Shown here one piece after another: positions 11,907-20,418 of a stretch of 23,756 nucleotides of DNA (position 1 is its first letter; every line of letters starts with the position of its first letter). Below the pieces are notes generated by a model that saw only the letters and a program-made list of their open reading frames with translations, ran no database searches and was not told the origin of the DNA. This DNA comes from a virus. The position numbers were made by a program, and so were the translations under genes. Location of the stretch: IMG/VR virus record IMGVR_UViG_3300032299_000466, positions 1-23,756 of that record; one strand, written 5' to 3'.

Positions 11907-12362
11907 ATGCCTTACCCGGCGAAGAAGAATGATAAGTTGGTGGCGGAGGTGCTTGAGCGCCTGTCGCTCGGCGAGACGATGACGTCGATCAGTCGCGACC
12001 TGAAGTTCAGCACGATGTCGTGGAGCCGGTGGCTCGAAGAAGACGAAGCATTAGCGTCCGCACACGCGCAAGCCAGAGCCGCTGGCGCAGACGCCATCGC
12101 CGACGAAGTCCTCGAGATCGTTGACACGCCGCCTGAGCGCTTCGAGGGCAAGATCGACAACGGTTCGATAAGCTGGGCGCGCAACCGCGCCGAGTACCGC
12201 CTCAAGCTGCTCGGCCACTGGCGGCCTGAGAAGTACGGCACGAAGACCACCACCGAGATCACAGGCAAGGACGGCAAGGGCTTGACCAACGTGCCTGACC
12301 CAGCCGAACTGGCGCTGCGCATCGCCGCCAGCCTGCGAGCCGCGAAGCGCGACGGCGAATGA
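11907..12362 (+). CDS. terS: terminase small subunit, Sf6-type
   Basis: The 151-residue product recognises phage DNA and passes it to the large terminase. I start it at ATG 11907 (MPYPAKKNDKLVAEVLERLS), with GGAG upstream, rather than at the TTG at 11856. An N-terminal helix-turn-helix (ETMTSISRDLKFSTMSWSRW, about residues 23-42) and an oligomerisation helix (AHAQARAAGADAIADEVLEI) are visible. The C-terminal phrase LLGHWRPEKYGTKTT is the usual end of the Sf6-like small terminase core. It overlaps the next gene by ATGA, which leads into the large terminase. It is the first gene of the late arm. Confidence 0.88.
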   Translation: MPYPAKKNDKLVAEVLERLSLGETMTSISRDLKFSTMSWSRWLEEDEALASAHAQARAAGADAIADEVLEIVDTPPERFEGKIDNGSISWARNRAEYRLKLLGHWRPEKYGTKTTTEITGKDGKGLTNVPDPAELALRIAASLRAAKRDGE

Positions 12363-12544
12363 TCCCGCGCCTGTTCACCAATCCGTGGCGGCGCGTCCGC
12401 GAGCTTGAGGCCGCGGCCGAGCACCACGCGACCGAGCAGTACGCCCTGAACCACGCGCTGCATCTGGCGAACGAGCGTTACGACAAGATACGCGCGGCCA
12501 ACGCCGAGCTGCGCGAAACCCTGACGCTGTATCGCAATGCTTGA
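12359..12544 (+). CDS. tiny coiled-coil protein between the terminase genes, 61 aa
   Basis: The protein starts MIPRLFTNPWRRVRELEAAA. From residue 12 it is a continuous predicted helix with Leu/Ala heptads (HHATEQYALNHALHLANERY). It overlaps small terminase by ATGA and large terminase by 8 bases, so its translation is coupled to both. It could be a packaging accessory or only a small structural protein. No signal peptide or membrane helix is seen, which argues against a spanin. Confidence 0.68.
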   Translation: MIPRLFTNPWRRVRELEAAAEHHATEQYALNHALHLANERYDKIRAANAELRETLTLYRNA

Positions 12545-13988
12545 CGCGGCGGCCATCGACGCGACGGTGATGACCGCGCTGCCTGTCGAGTGGCAGATAT
12601 ACGCCGACTGGCAGCAGCGTTGGTCGGACACGGCGCGGCCGAACCAGATACCGCAGGAAGACTTCAGCGAGTACGGCTTCATGGCGGGGCGTGGGTTCGG
12701 TAAGACGCGCATCGGTGCCGAGTGGCTGGGGGCCAAGGCTGCCGAGGTGCCGAACACCTACTGCGCCGTCATCGCGCCAACCTACGCCGACGTCGACAAG
12801 GTCTGCTTTCAGGGTGAGAGCGGCCTGCTCAACGTCATCCCAGAAGCCTTGATCAAGAAATACAACAGCACTGATCTTCTCCTTGAGATGAAGAACGGCA
12901 CAAAGATACGTGGCTTCACGTCCGAGAAGCCAGCCCGACTGCGCGGCCCGCAGCACGAGTTCATATGGTGCGACGAGCTGGCCGCGTGGCAGAACGCCGA
13001 AGAGACTTGGGACATGGCCATGATGGGCCTGCGTCTCGGCAAGGCACCGCAGGTAGTCTGGACAACGACGCCGCGCCCCGTCGAGCTGGTGCGCAAGCTC
13101 ATCGTGCCGAAGGCTGGCCGCGTCGTGATCTCAGGCTCGACGTTCGACAACAAGGACAACCTGCCCGACCGCTTCTTCGAGCAGCTCGAGCAGTACGAGG
13201 GCACGACCATCGGCCGCCAAGAGCTGTACGGCGAGCTGATCGACCCCGAAGAGAGCGGCGTCATCAAGCGGAGCTGGCTCAAGCTGTGGCCAGCCAAGAA
13301 GCCGCTGCCCGCCTTCGACTGGATCATCATGTCGCTCGACACCGCCTTCACCGAGGCCACCCGCGACACGAAGAGCGGCGACGCCGACTACACGGCGTGC
13401 AGCGTCTGGGGCGTCTTCCAGCACGACACCAAGGGCTACGCCCTGCTGCTCGACTGCTGGCAGGAGCAGCTCGGCATGCCCGACCTGATCAAGCGCGTGA
13501 AGAAGGAAATGAACACGGCATACGGCGACGACCAAGACGTCGCGATGATCAAGCCCATGTATGGCAGCACCAAGCCGCTGACATCTGGGCGCAAGCCAGA
13601 CATCCTGTTGATCGAGGACAAGGGGAGCGGCATCAGCTTGAGACAGATGCTTGAGCGCGAGGGTATCATGGCGCACGCCTACAACCCCGGCCGAGCAGAC
13701 AAGCTGGCGCGCCTGCACGTGGTCAGCCCCGTGTTCGCACGGCGCAGGGTGTTCCTGCCAGAGAGCGACAAGTTCCCCGGCAAGGCGCGCGTCTGGGCCG
13801 ACCCGCTGGTGGCGCAGCTATGCAGCTTCACCGGCAAGGGCAGCATCAAGCACGACGACTTCGTGGACAGCTCGACACAAGCCTTACGCTTGATGATGGA
13901 TAAAGGTATGCTTGGTTCCCTTGTCGACAAAAAGCAAGAGTTCGACAAACCACCACCAAAGATGATACAGAACCCGTACGGGCAGTAA
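12537..13988 (+). CDS. terL: terminase large subunit: packaging ATPase and nuclease
   Basis: The 483-residue protein has Walker A GRGFGKT (51-57), Walker B IWCDE (143-147, acidic pair Asp146-Glu147) and the coupling motif TTTPRP (176-181). The C-terminal RNase H-like nuclease has Asp268 (IMSLDTAF), Glu360-Asp361 (LLIEDKGSG) and Asp440, Asp441 and Asp444 (KHDDFVD) as its acidic set. This is the Terminase_6/6C architecture: the motor pumps DNA through the portal and cuts the concatemer. The protein acts docked on the portal encoded next. The ATG overlaps the preceding gene. All key residues appear present. Confidence 0.95.
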   Translation: MLDAAAIDATVMTALPVEWQIYADWQQRWSDTARPNQIPQEDFSEYGFMAGRGFGKTRIGAEWLGAKAAEVPNTYCAVIAPTYADVDKVCFQGESGLLNVIPEALIKKYNSTDLLLEMKNGTKIRGFTSEKPARLRGPQHEFIWCDELAAWQNAEETWDMAMMGLRLGKAPQVVWTTTPRPVELVRKLIVPKAGRVVISGSTFDNKDNLPDRFFEQLEQYEGTTIGRQELYGELIDPEESGVIKRSWLKLWPAKKPLPAFDWIIMSLDTAFTEATRDTKSGDADYTACSVWGVFQHDTKGYALLLDCWQEQLGMPDLIKRVKKEMNTAYGDDQDVAMIKPMYGSTKPLTSGRKPDILLIEDKGSGISLRQMLEREGIMAHAYNPGRADKLARLHVVSPVFARRRVFLPESDKFPGKARVWADPLVAQLCSFTGKGSIKHDDFVDSSTQALRLMMDKGMLGSLVDKKQEFDKPPPKMIQNPYGQ

Positions 13989-13998
13989 GGATTAGGCA

Positions 13999-16560
13999 AT
14001 GATCGAAGACGAAGACATCATCGAGGGCGAGACCGTTGAGTTCGACGGCGAGGACGTGACCGACGTTGAGGACACCGAGGACGGTGGCGCTATCGTCACG
14101 CTCGACGAGAACGGACCGGCCGCAGGCGAGAGCGAGTTCTACGACAACCTTGCCGAAACTATGCCCGAACCGGACCTAAAGTCACTGGCCTCGAAGTTCC
14201 TCGAACTGATCAGCCGCGACAAGGAGGCGCGCAAGAAGCGCGACGAGCAGTACGAGGAGGGCATCCGCCGCACAGGGCTAGGTGACGACGCGCCCGGCGG
14301 CGCGCAGTTCAACGGCGCGTCGAAGGTCGTGCACCCGATGATGACCGAGGCATGCATCGACTTCGCGTCGCGCGCCATCAAGGAGCTTCTGCCACCGCAA
14401 GGTCCAGCCAAGGACTTGATCGAGGGCGAAGTCACGATGAAGAAAATCCAGAAGGCGAAGCGCAAGACGTCGCTCATGAACTGGCAGCTCACCGTGCAGA
14501 GCCAAGACTTCCGCTCCGAGCTGGAGCAGCTACTGACGCAGGTGCCGCTCGGCGGCGCGCAGTACCTCAAGATGTCGTGGGACGAGGCGCGTAACCGCCC
14601 CGGCTTCCTGTTCGTCGCCATCGACGACATGTACCTGCCCTTCGCGGCGACCAACTTCTACACCGCGCAGCGTAAGACGCACGTCCAGTATCTGACGCAG
14701 CTCGACTATGAGATGCGCGTCGAGAGCGGCATGTATCGCGACGTCGACCTGACGCCAGCCGGTCAAGAGCCTGAGCGCTCGGCGGCCGACGTGGCGAACG
14801 ACAAGATTGAGGGACGCAACGACACCAGCTACAACGAAGATGGGCTGCGCACCGTGTTCGAGTGCCACGTCATTGCCGACGTCGAGGGCAACGGCAACGC
14901 GCCGTACATCATCACCATCGACAAGCCGTCGAGCAAGGTGTTGGCGATCTACCGCAACTGGGACGAGGAGGACGACAGCCGCGAGCCGCTCGACTGGTTC
15001 GTCGAGTACCCGTTCATCCCGTGGCGCGGTGCCTATCCGATTGGCCTGCCGCACATGATCGGCGGCCTGTCCGCTGCCGCGACCGGCGCACTGCGCGCCC
15101 TGATGGACAGCGCGCACATCCAGAACGTGCCAACGATGCTCAAGCTGAAGGGCGGCACACGCGGCGGCCAGTCGCTGAACATCCAGCCAACGCAGGTCGA
15201 GGAGATCGAGGGCGGCCTCAACGTGGATGACGTCCGCAAGCTGGCCATGCCGATACCGTTCAACCCGCCGTCGCCGACCCTGTTCCAACTGCTCGGCTTC
15301 GTGGTCGACGCGGGCAAGGGCGTGGTCCGCACGTCTATGGACAACTTGGCCGACCAGAACCCGAACGCGCCAGTCGGCACGACGCTCGCGCTGATCCAAG
15401 AGGGCATGACCGTGTTCTCGTCGATCCACGCCCGCCTGCACAACGCAATGGCCCGCACGCTGCGCATCCTGCACCGCCTGAACGCGATGTATCTGGACGA
15501 CGCGGACGTGAAGCACGAGGTCGGCGAGGTGCTGGCCACCCGCGCAGACTTCGAGGGTCCGATGGACGTCGTGCCTGTGTCCGACCCCGCGATCTTCAGC
15601 GAGAGCCAGCGCTTCGCGCAGGTGCAGGCCGTGTCACAGCGCGCCGCCGCACTGCCGCAACTATACAACTTGCGTAAGGTCGAGGAGCGCCTGCTTGAGA
15701 CGCTGCGCGTACCGAACCCATCCGAGCTGCTCGTCCCGCCGATGGAGCCGAAGCAGCAGAACGCGGTCAACGAGAACGTCGCCGCCACAATGGGCCGACC
15801 GATTGTCGCCTTCCCAGAGCAGGACCACATCGCCCACCTCAAGACGCACTTGGCATACATGACGAACCCCGCGCTCGGCGGCAGCCAGCTCATCGCGCCG
15901 ACCTACCTGCCGGTGATACTGGGCCACATCAAGGAGCACCTTGCGCTGTGGTACGCCTCGACCGTGCTTGAGTTGGCCGAGGACACGTCGGGCATCGACA
16001 TCTCCGAGGACATGAAGAACCTCAAGGACGACGAGGCACGCCGCGCGTTCGACCGCATGCTGGCCGAGGCGTCGCAGTCCGTGGTCACCGACGCGACCGA
16101 GGTGTTCGCAGCACTGCCGCCTGTCATCGCGCAGGCCATACAGACGATGCAGCAACTCGCACCGCAACCGCCGCAAGACCCGCGCACCGCGCTTGAAGGT
16201 CAGAAGCTACAGGCACAGCAGCAGCGCGATCAGGCGCAGATGCAGCTCGACGGTCAGAAGATGCAGATGCAGCAGCAGAAGGACCAGACGGCCATGCAGA
16301 TCGAGGGCCAGAAGATGCAGGCCGAGGCGATGCAGAGCCAAGCCGAGATGCAGCTTCAGGCACAGAAGCTACAGATCGAGCAGCAGCTTGAGCAGATGAA
16401 GCAGGACCGCGAGGACGCCCGCAAGTCGGCAGAGCTGAACGCCCGCATGACCATGAACCAGCAAGACAACCAGACGGCCATGCAGCTTGCGCAGGCCGAG
16501 ATCATGTCTGGCGAACGCATCGCAGTGTCAACCGGCACTGGGATAAATCCACAACCATAA
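13999..16560 (+). CDS. portal protein with long Gln-rich helical tail, 853 aa
   Basis: The product forms the dodecameric ring at one capsid vertex through which DNA enters. An acidic N-terminus (MIEDEDIIEGETVEFDGEDV) is followed by a portal core from about residue 55 to 690. Recognisable phrases are FASRAIKELLPPQGPAKDLI, MYLPFAATNFYTAQRKTH, FVEYPFIPWRGAYPIGLPHM and FQLLGFVVDAGKGVVRTSMD. From about residue 715 to 835 the sequence becomes Gln/Met/Lys-rich, with repeating GQKLQAQQQ and GQKMQMQQQ units, and would form a long helix or barrel. It is longer than the 725 residues of P22 portal. The position after large terminase supports the call. Confidence 0.9.
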   Translation: MIEDEDIIEGETVEFDGEDVTDVEDTEDGGAIVTLDENGPAAGESEFYDNLAETMPEPDLKSLASKFLELISRDKEARKKRDEQYEEGIRRTGLGDDAPGGAQFNGASKVVHPMMTEACIDFASRAIKELLPPQGPAKDLIEGEVTMKKIQKAKRKTSLMNWQLTVQSQDFRSELEQLLTQVPLGGAQYLKMSWDEARNRPGFLFVAIDDMYLPFAATNFYTAQRKTHVQYLTQLDYEMRVESGMYRDVDLTPAGQEPERSAADVANDKIEGRNDTSYNEDGLRTVFECHVIADVEGNGNAPYIITIDKPSSKVLAIYRNWDEEDDSREPLDWFVEYPFIPWRGAYPIGLPHMIGGLSAAATGALRALMDSAHIQNVPTMLKLKGGTRGGQSLNIQPTQVEEIEGGLNVDDVRKLAMPIPFNPPSPTLFQLLGFVVDAGKGVVRTSMDNLADQNPNAPVGTTLALIQEGMTVFSSIHARLHNAMARTLRILHRLNAMYLDDADVKHEVGEVLATRADFEGPMDVVPVSDPAIFSESQRFAQVQAVSQRAAALPQLYNLRKVEERLLETLRVPNPSELLVPPMEPKQQNAVNENVAATMGRPIVAFPEQDHIAHLKTHLAYMTNPALGGSQLIAPTYLPVILGHIKEHLALWYASTVLELAEDTSGIDISEDMKNLKDDEARRAFDRMLAEASQSVVTDATEVFAALPPVIAQAIQTMQQLAPQPPQDPRTALEGQKLQAQQQRDQAQMQLDGQKMQMQQQKDQTAMQIEGQKMQAEAMQSQAEMQLQAQKLQIEQQLEQMKQDREDARKSAELNARMTMNQQDNQTAMQLAQAEIMSGERIAVSTGTGINPQP

Positions 16561-16570
16561 GGAAACACAT

Positions 16571-16705
16571 ATGGCAGAAAACGCAAAGACCGCGACACCC
16601 AAGGGCAGCAGCCCGAAGGCAGGCGACAAATACATGCCGATGCACAAGAAGATGGCAATGGGCATCATGCCAAAAGTAGGCAAAGGCCCGAAGACACCGG
16701 CATGA
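16571..16705 (+). CDS. tiny basic protein, 44 aa
   Basis: An ATG 10 bases after the portal stop, with AAGGAAACAC as ribosome site, opens a frame starting MAENAKTATPKGSSPKAGDK and ending KVGKGPKTPA. It is Lys-, Met- and Pro-rich and seems unstructured. The stop overlaps the next ATG as ATGA. Its place in the late operon and its tight coupling make it a real gene candidate. Its role is unknown, possibly DNA or virion binding. Confidence 0.62.
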   Translation: MAENAKTATPKGSSPKAGDKYMPMHKKMAMGIMPKVGKGPKTPA

Positions 16706-16890
16706 GACTAGAGACCCTCCTCCAGCGCCTTGAGACAGAACAGGCAGCGATGGCTGTTGAGGCGCTGGAGAGGCCGTCCGGCAAGACCGAGTTTGATTAT
16801 GGACGCGCCGTTGGCCTGTACGCTGGGATACAGCGGGCCAAGGAAATCCTGATCAACACGGTGGCGGAGGACGACAAACGTGAATTTTAG
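16702..16890 (+). CDS. small helical hypothetical protein, 62 aa
   Basis: The protein starts MRLETLLQRLETEQAAMAVE. Two predicted helices (residues about 2-22 and 38-55) flank RPSGKTEFDYGRAVGLYAG. I recall similar small proteins with a DYGRAVGxYAG phrase near portal or capsid genes of tailed phages, with no proven function. It is coupled to the preceding tiny gene by ATGA. The co-chaperonin gene follows after 8 bases. Confidence 0.7.
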   Translation: MRLETLLQRLETEQAAMAVEALERPSGKTEFDYGRAVGLYAGIQRAKEILINTVAEDDKREF

Positions 16891-16898
16891 GAGCACAT

Positions 16899-17324
16899 AT
16901 GCAGATAAATGGAAACAGCGTCGAATTTAGTTACGACGGACTTGATGAGGCATTCCCACCCTGTGACGCAGGCGTGAAGCCATTCGGCTCGCGCGTCCTG
17001 TGCCAGATACGGACACCCAAGACAAAGACGAAGGGCGGCATCATCCTGACAGGCGACGTCCGCGAGACGGAGCACTACAACACGCAGGTAGCCAAGGTCA
17101 TCGACATCGGCAGCCTCGCGTTCAAGAACCGCAACACAATGGAACACTGGCCCGAAGGGTCGTGGTGCGAAGTCGGCGACTTCGTGCGCGTGCCCCGCTA
17201 CGGCGGTGACCGTTGGTCGGTAAAGACCGATGATGGGGAAGAGGCCATCGTCGTAATCTTCAACGATCTTGATTTGGTGGGCAAGGTCACCGGTGACCCG
17301 CTTGCCGTCAAGGCATTCCTCTAG
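16899..17324 (+). CDS. GroES-like co-chaperonin, 141 aa
   Basis: Residues 26-52 read VKPFGSRVLCQIRTP, then a short mobile-loop-like stretch ending GGIILTG (46-52), which corresponds to the GGIVLTG GroEL-contact loop of bacterial GroES. QVAKVIDIGS (63-72), WCEVGDFVRVPRYGGD (89-104) and VVIFNDLDLVGKV near the end follow the GroES beta-barrel order. It probably caps a host GroEL to fold the capsid protein, as phage T4 gp31 does. A 25-residue N-terminal extension and an insertion around residues 75-88 make it longer than the 97-residue host protein. It has a strong GGAG site and lies between portal and scaffold. No GroEL is encoded here. Confidence 0.87.
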   Translation: MQINGNSVEFSYDGLDEAFPPCDAGVKPFGSRVLCQIRTPKTKTKGGIILTGDVRETEHYNTQVAKVIDIGSLAFKNRNTMEHWPEGSWCEVGDFVRVPRYGGDRWSVKTDDGEEAIVVIFNDLDLVGKVTGDPLAVKAFL

Positions 17325-17334
17325 GAGCATAGAT

Positions 17335-18270
17335 ATGGCTGACAACCAACTGACAGAAAATGACGGTGAAGACGACATCGTAATTATCGAAGGCGAGGAA
17401 CCCGTACAGGAACCTGTACAGGACGACGCGGACGATAGCGACGATGACGAGGACGACAGTGACGAGCGGCTTGGCGACAGCGAAGACGACAGTGACGAGG
17501 AGATCGTTAACAAGAACCGCATCAAGCGCCAAAAGCGGCGCGAGGTGCGTCAACGCGCCAAGGAACACGCAGACCGCGAGCTTGCCTTGCTGCGTCAGCA
17601 GAACGACACGCTACTGCGTCGCGTCTCTGCCATTGAGGGCAACACGCTTGCCAGCAATGTAAATGCCATCGACCACCGCATCGCGCAGGCTCAGGCCGAC
17701 GTGAAGCAGGCCGAGAGCATCATCGCACGTGCAGTCGAGGCCGGTAACGGTGACGACGTGGCAACGGCGATGCGTCTGCGCGACGAGGCGCAGTACGAGG
17801 CGCAGCAACTGTGGCAGCAGAAGCAGCAGGTGGAGCAAGTCCGCCAGCAGCACGCCAACCCCGGCCCTGACCCGCGCGTGGTTTCCTACGCAAAGGAATG
17901 GATGGACGCGAACCCTTGGTACGACCCCAGCGGCCGTGACGAGGACAGCGCCATCACGAAGGTCATCGACAACCAGCTCGCCGCCGAGGGGTACAACCCC
18001 AAGGACGCCGACTACTGGCACGAACTGACCCGCCGCGTGGCCTCACGCATTGGCGACGACGAGGCGGGGACCCGCCAAAGTCCTAGCAAACGCAAGGCAC
18101 CCCCGACCGGAACGACGCGTGAGCACGCGCCCGTTTCAACAAAACGAGAAATATACGTGACGCCAGAACGAAAACAGGCTATGATAGACGCAGGCATTTG
18201 GGATGACGTTCCACGTCGCAACCAAATGCTCAAGGCTTATCAGGCTTACGATAAAAGTTCGGCTCGCTGA
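17335..18270 (+). CDS. capsid scaffolding-like protein, 311 aa
   Basis: I start it at ATG 17335 (MADNQLTENDGEDDIVIIEG) after TAGGAGC. Residues 1-58 are extremely acidic, with Asp/Ser/Glu runs. Basic residues (RIKRQKRREVRQRAKEHADR, 62-81) lead into a long coiled coil (about 80-175). A helical C-terminal part includes KEWMDANPWYDPSGRDED and then a basic end (SKRKAPPTG). An acidic head, coiled coil and position two genes before the major capsid protein are the usual marks of a scaffold that shapes the procapsid. There is no protease gene nearby. Confidence 0.75.
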   Translation: MADNQLTENDGEDDIVIIEGEEPVQEPVQDDADDSDDDEDDSDERLGDSEDDSDEEIVNKNRIKRQKRREVRQRAKEHADRELALLRQQNDTLLRRVSAIEGNTLASNVNAIDHRIAQAQADVKQAESIIARAVEAGNGDDVATAMRLRDEAQYEAQQLWQQKQQVEQVRQQHANPGPDPRVVSYAKEWMDANPWYDPSGRDEDSAITKVIDNQLAAEGYNPKDADYWHELTRRVASRIGDDEAGTRQSPSKRKAPPTGTTREHAPVSTKREIYVTPERKQAMIDAGIWDDVPRRNQMLKAYQAYDKSSAR

Positions 18271-18289
18271 AACAATGGAGTGAGACAAC

Positions 18290-18829
18290 ATGACAAGTAA
18301 TACTGATGAGCGTTTGAAGAAGGAACTCGGTGTAGGACGGCAGTCACGCGAAATGGAGGACCGACAGGTCACCGAAAATCGCGAAGTGACTGATGACGAC
18401 CGGCTCGAAATGTTCCGCATGCAAATGCATAATGACGCACTTCCTGATCTACCGAACATACCGGGATATCATGTGTGCTGGCTCACGACGACGAACTCCC
18501 GTGACCCTATCCAACGCCGTATGCGGATCGGTTACGAACCGATTAAGGCAGCGGATGTTCCGGGGATGGAGTTCGCCTCAGTCAAGACAGGCGAGTGGTC
18601 TGGCTTGATTGGTGTCAACGAGATGCTCGCGTTTAAGCTGCCCTTGAGCCTCTATCAGAAGTTCATGCAGGAAGCTCACCACGACGCTCCGTTACGTGAG
18701 GAGAGCAAGCTGACTGAGACCGCAGAGATAATGCGGCGACAGGCAGAGGGTTCTGGTAGCACGCTGTTTGAAGGTGATGGTTTGATGGAGATGCGTGACA
18801 ACAACCCGCGTGTTGGTCTCTTTGACTAA
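18290..18829 (+). CDS. hypothetical virion-arm protein before the capsid genes, 179 aa
   Basis: The start is MTSNTDERLKKELGVGRQSR. An Arg/Glu-rich N-terminus is followed by LPDLPNIPGYHVCWLTTTNS and DPIQRRMRIGYEPIKAADVP, phrases I recall in uncharacterised proteins between scaffold and capsid genes of other tailed phages. The C-terminal half is helical and ends with DNNPRVGLFD. A role in head assembly is inferred from position only. Confidence 0.72.
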   Translation: MTSNTDERLKKELGVGRQSREMEDRQVTENREVTDDDRLEMFRMQMHNDALPDLPNIPGYHVCWLTTTNSRDPIQRRMRIGYEPIKAADVPGMEFASVKTGEWSGLIGVNEMLAFKLPLSLYQKFMQEAHHDAPLREESKLTETAEIMRRQAEGSGSTLFEGDGLMEMRDNNPRVGLFD

Positions 18830-18864
18830 TGCCGGGTCCATCTAACTAACAAAGGATTAAGGCT

Positions 18865-19440
18865 ATGTCTTCGGTATCACAACCGTTCGGCTTACGCCCT
18901 GTCTATTCGCCAAGCGGCGTGGTTCGTCCTACCGCCTTCACGATCCAGACAGGCTACGCCGTTAATATTTTACAGAACCAACCTGTCCGCATCGCGCCAG
19001 CAACATCTGGTGGCGAAACGGAAGGTACTATTGTTGCAGCCGCTATCGGTGCACGCTTCATCGGCACCTTCCAAGGCGTTGAGTTCACGGACAGCGACGG
19101 TCGTCGTCGCGTATCCAACAAGTGGACTGCATCGCTCGCAGCGACTGACATCGTTGCCTACGTCACGCTCGACCCGACCATCGTTTACGAAATCCAGAGC
19201 AACGCCGCTCTGAACGTAGCCGACATCGGTAAGCAGTACGACTTCACCACCATCGGTACTGGTTCGACTGTTGTCGGCATCAGTCAGATGATGCTTGACG
19301 TCTCGTCTGCTGCTGCGAACGCGTCGTTCCGCCTCATCGGGATCACTCCCGGTCCCGACAACAACTGGGGTGACACATACGTCATCGCTCAGGTCCAAAT
19401 CAGCGAGCATCAGAACGTCGCTGATGTGGCTGCGTACTAA
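18865..19440 (+). CDS. putative capsid decoration or stabilisation protein, 191 aa
   Basis: The start is MSSVSQPFGLRPVYSPSGVV. It is rich in Ala, Thr, Ser and Val, almost free of charged clusters and beta-predicted throughout (FTIQTGYAVNILQNQPVRIA, DIVAYVTLDPTIVYEIQS). Proteins opening with PFGLRPVYHPSG-like phrases sit directly before major capsid genes in many phages and are thought to be decoration or minor head proteins. The ribosome site is AAAGGATTAAGG. Confidence 0.72.
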   Translation: MSSVSQPFGLRPVYSPSGVVRPTAFTIQTGYAVNILQNQPVRIAPATSGGETEGTIVAAAIGARFIGTFQGVEFTDSDGRRRVSNKWTASLAATDIVAYVTLDPTIVYEIQSNAALNVADIGKQYDFTTIGTGSTVVGISQMMLDVSSAAANASFRLIGITPGPDNNWGDTYVIAQVQISEHQNVADVAAY

Positions 19441-19454
19441 GGAGGGCTTGAACA

Positions 19455-20369
19455 ATGGCTACCCCAATGAGAAGTACAGACTTCCGTTCAATCGTTGAAC
19501 CAATTCTTAACGAAGAGTTCAACGGAATTTACGATCAACGCGCTGATGAGTGGGCGCAGGTCTTCAAAGAGTTTAAGGGCATTCCCCGTAACTACCACGA
19601 AGAGCCTGTCCTGTTCGGCTTTGGTGCCGCGCCAGAATTGCCAGACGGCATGCCTGTCACGTATCAATCCGGCGGCGTGCTGTTCATCCAGCGCTACGTG
19701 TATCGCGTCTACGGCCTCGCTTTTGCATTGACAAAGGTTCTGGTGGAAGATGGCGACCACATCCGTATCGGTCAGACCTATGCTCGTCACCTTGCACAGT
19801 CGCTGATCGAAACCAAGGAAACCCTTGGTGCCAACATCCTGAACCGCGCTTTCAACAGCTCGTATGCAGGCGGCGACGGCGTATCGTTGGTCAACGCGGC
19901 TCACCCAATCGCAACTGGTACGTTCTCGAACCAGCTTACGACGGCAGCCAACTTGTCGCAGACTTCTTTGGAACAAATCCTCATCCAAATCCGCAACGCC
20001 GTAGACAACAACGGCAAGCGCATTCGTTTGACACCAAAGAAGATCGTTTCCGGTCCATCGAACGTGTTCCAAGCTGAAGTATTGTTGAAGTCAGTATTGC
20101 GTGCAGGCACTGCAAATAATGACGTTAACCCTGTGAATTCTTTGGGACTTTTGAGCGACGGACAGGCTAACCTTTCGCGTATCACCTCGACCACTGCATG
20201 GTGGGTACAGACTGACGCGCCAGAGGGTCTCAAGCTCGCGATGCGTCGTGGCCTTGAGAAGAGCATGGAAGGCGACTTCGAAACCGACAGCATGCGCTAC
20301 AAGGCTACCGAGCGTTATGCGTTCGGTTGGACCGATCCACGCGGCGTATACGGTACGGCTGGCATCTAA
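19455..20369 (+). CDS. major capsid protein, HK97-fold, gpT-like
   Basis: The 304-residue protein starts MATPMRSTDFRSIVEPILNE. Typical capsid phrases are RYVYRVYGLAFALTKVLVED, TLGANILNRAFNSSYAGGDG, SLVNAAHPIATGTFSNQLT, LSQTSLEQILIQIRNAVDNN, KKIVSGPSNVFQAEVLLKS and NDVNPVNSLG. They match the Mu gpT-like group of HK97-fold capsid proteins as I know it. There is no long N-terminal delta domain, in keeping with a separate scaffold upstream. A GGAGGG ribosome site, an ATG 14 bases after the decoration gene and a UUCG hairpin after the stop fit a highly expressed gene. Confidence 0.88.
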   Translation: MATPMRSTDFRSIVEPILNEEFNGIYDQRADEWAQVFKEFKGIPRNYHEEPVLFGFGAAPELPDGMPVTYQSGGVLFIQRYVYRVYGLAFALTKVLVEDGDHIRIGQTYARHLAQSLIETKETLGANILNRAFNSSYAGGDGVSLVNAAHPIATGTFSNQLTTAANLSQTSLEQILIQIRNAVDNNGKRIRLTPKKIVSGPSNVFQAEVLLKSVLRAGTANNDVNPVNSLGLLSDGQANLSRITSTTAWWVQTDAPEGLKLAMRRGLEKSMEGDFETDSMRYKATERYAFGWTDPRGVYGTAGI

Positions 20370-20376
20370 TCGGGTT

Positions 20377-20394
20377 GGGGGGCTTCGGCTCCCC
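20377..20394 (+). terminator. UUCG-capped hairpin after the capsid gene
   Basis: GGGGGGC-TTCG-GCTCCCC pairs over 7 positions with one G-U. It starts 7 bases after the capsid stop. Only a weak pyrimidine stretch follows (TCCCTTCTCT), so it may attenuate or stabilise the transcript rather than end it fully. Confidence 0.55.
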
Positions 20395-20418
20395 TCCCTT
20401 CTCTAAAGGAGAAACTAA

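Noticed and set aside
11912-12956. Antisense frames under the terminase genes
   Set aside because: The small and large terminase assignments are firm, and these frames show no motif or ribosome site.
14530-15516. Long antisense frame (328 residues) under the portal gene
   Set aside because: It is the shadow of a GC-rich coding strand, Arg/His/Val-rich with no domain, and fully overlaps a certain gene.
15033-15893. Antisense 286-residue frame under the portal gene
   Set aside because: Same reason: a Ser/Arg-rich shadow of GC-rich codons without motifs.
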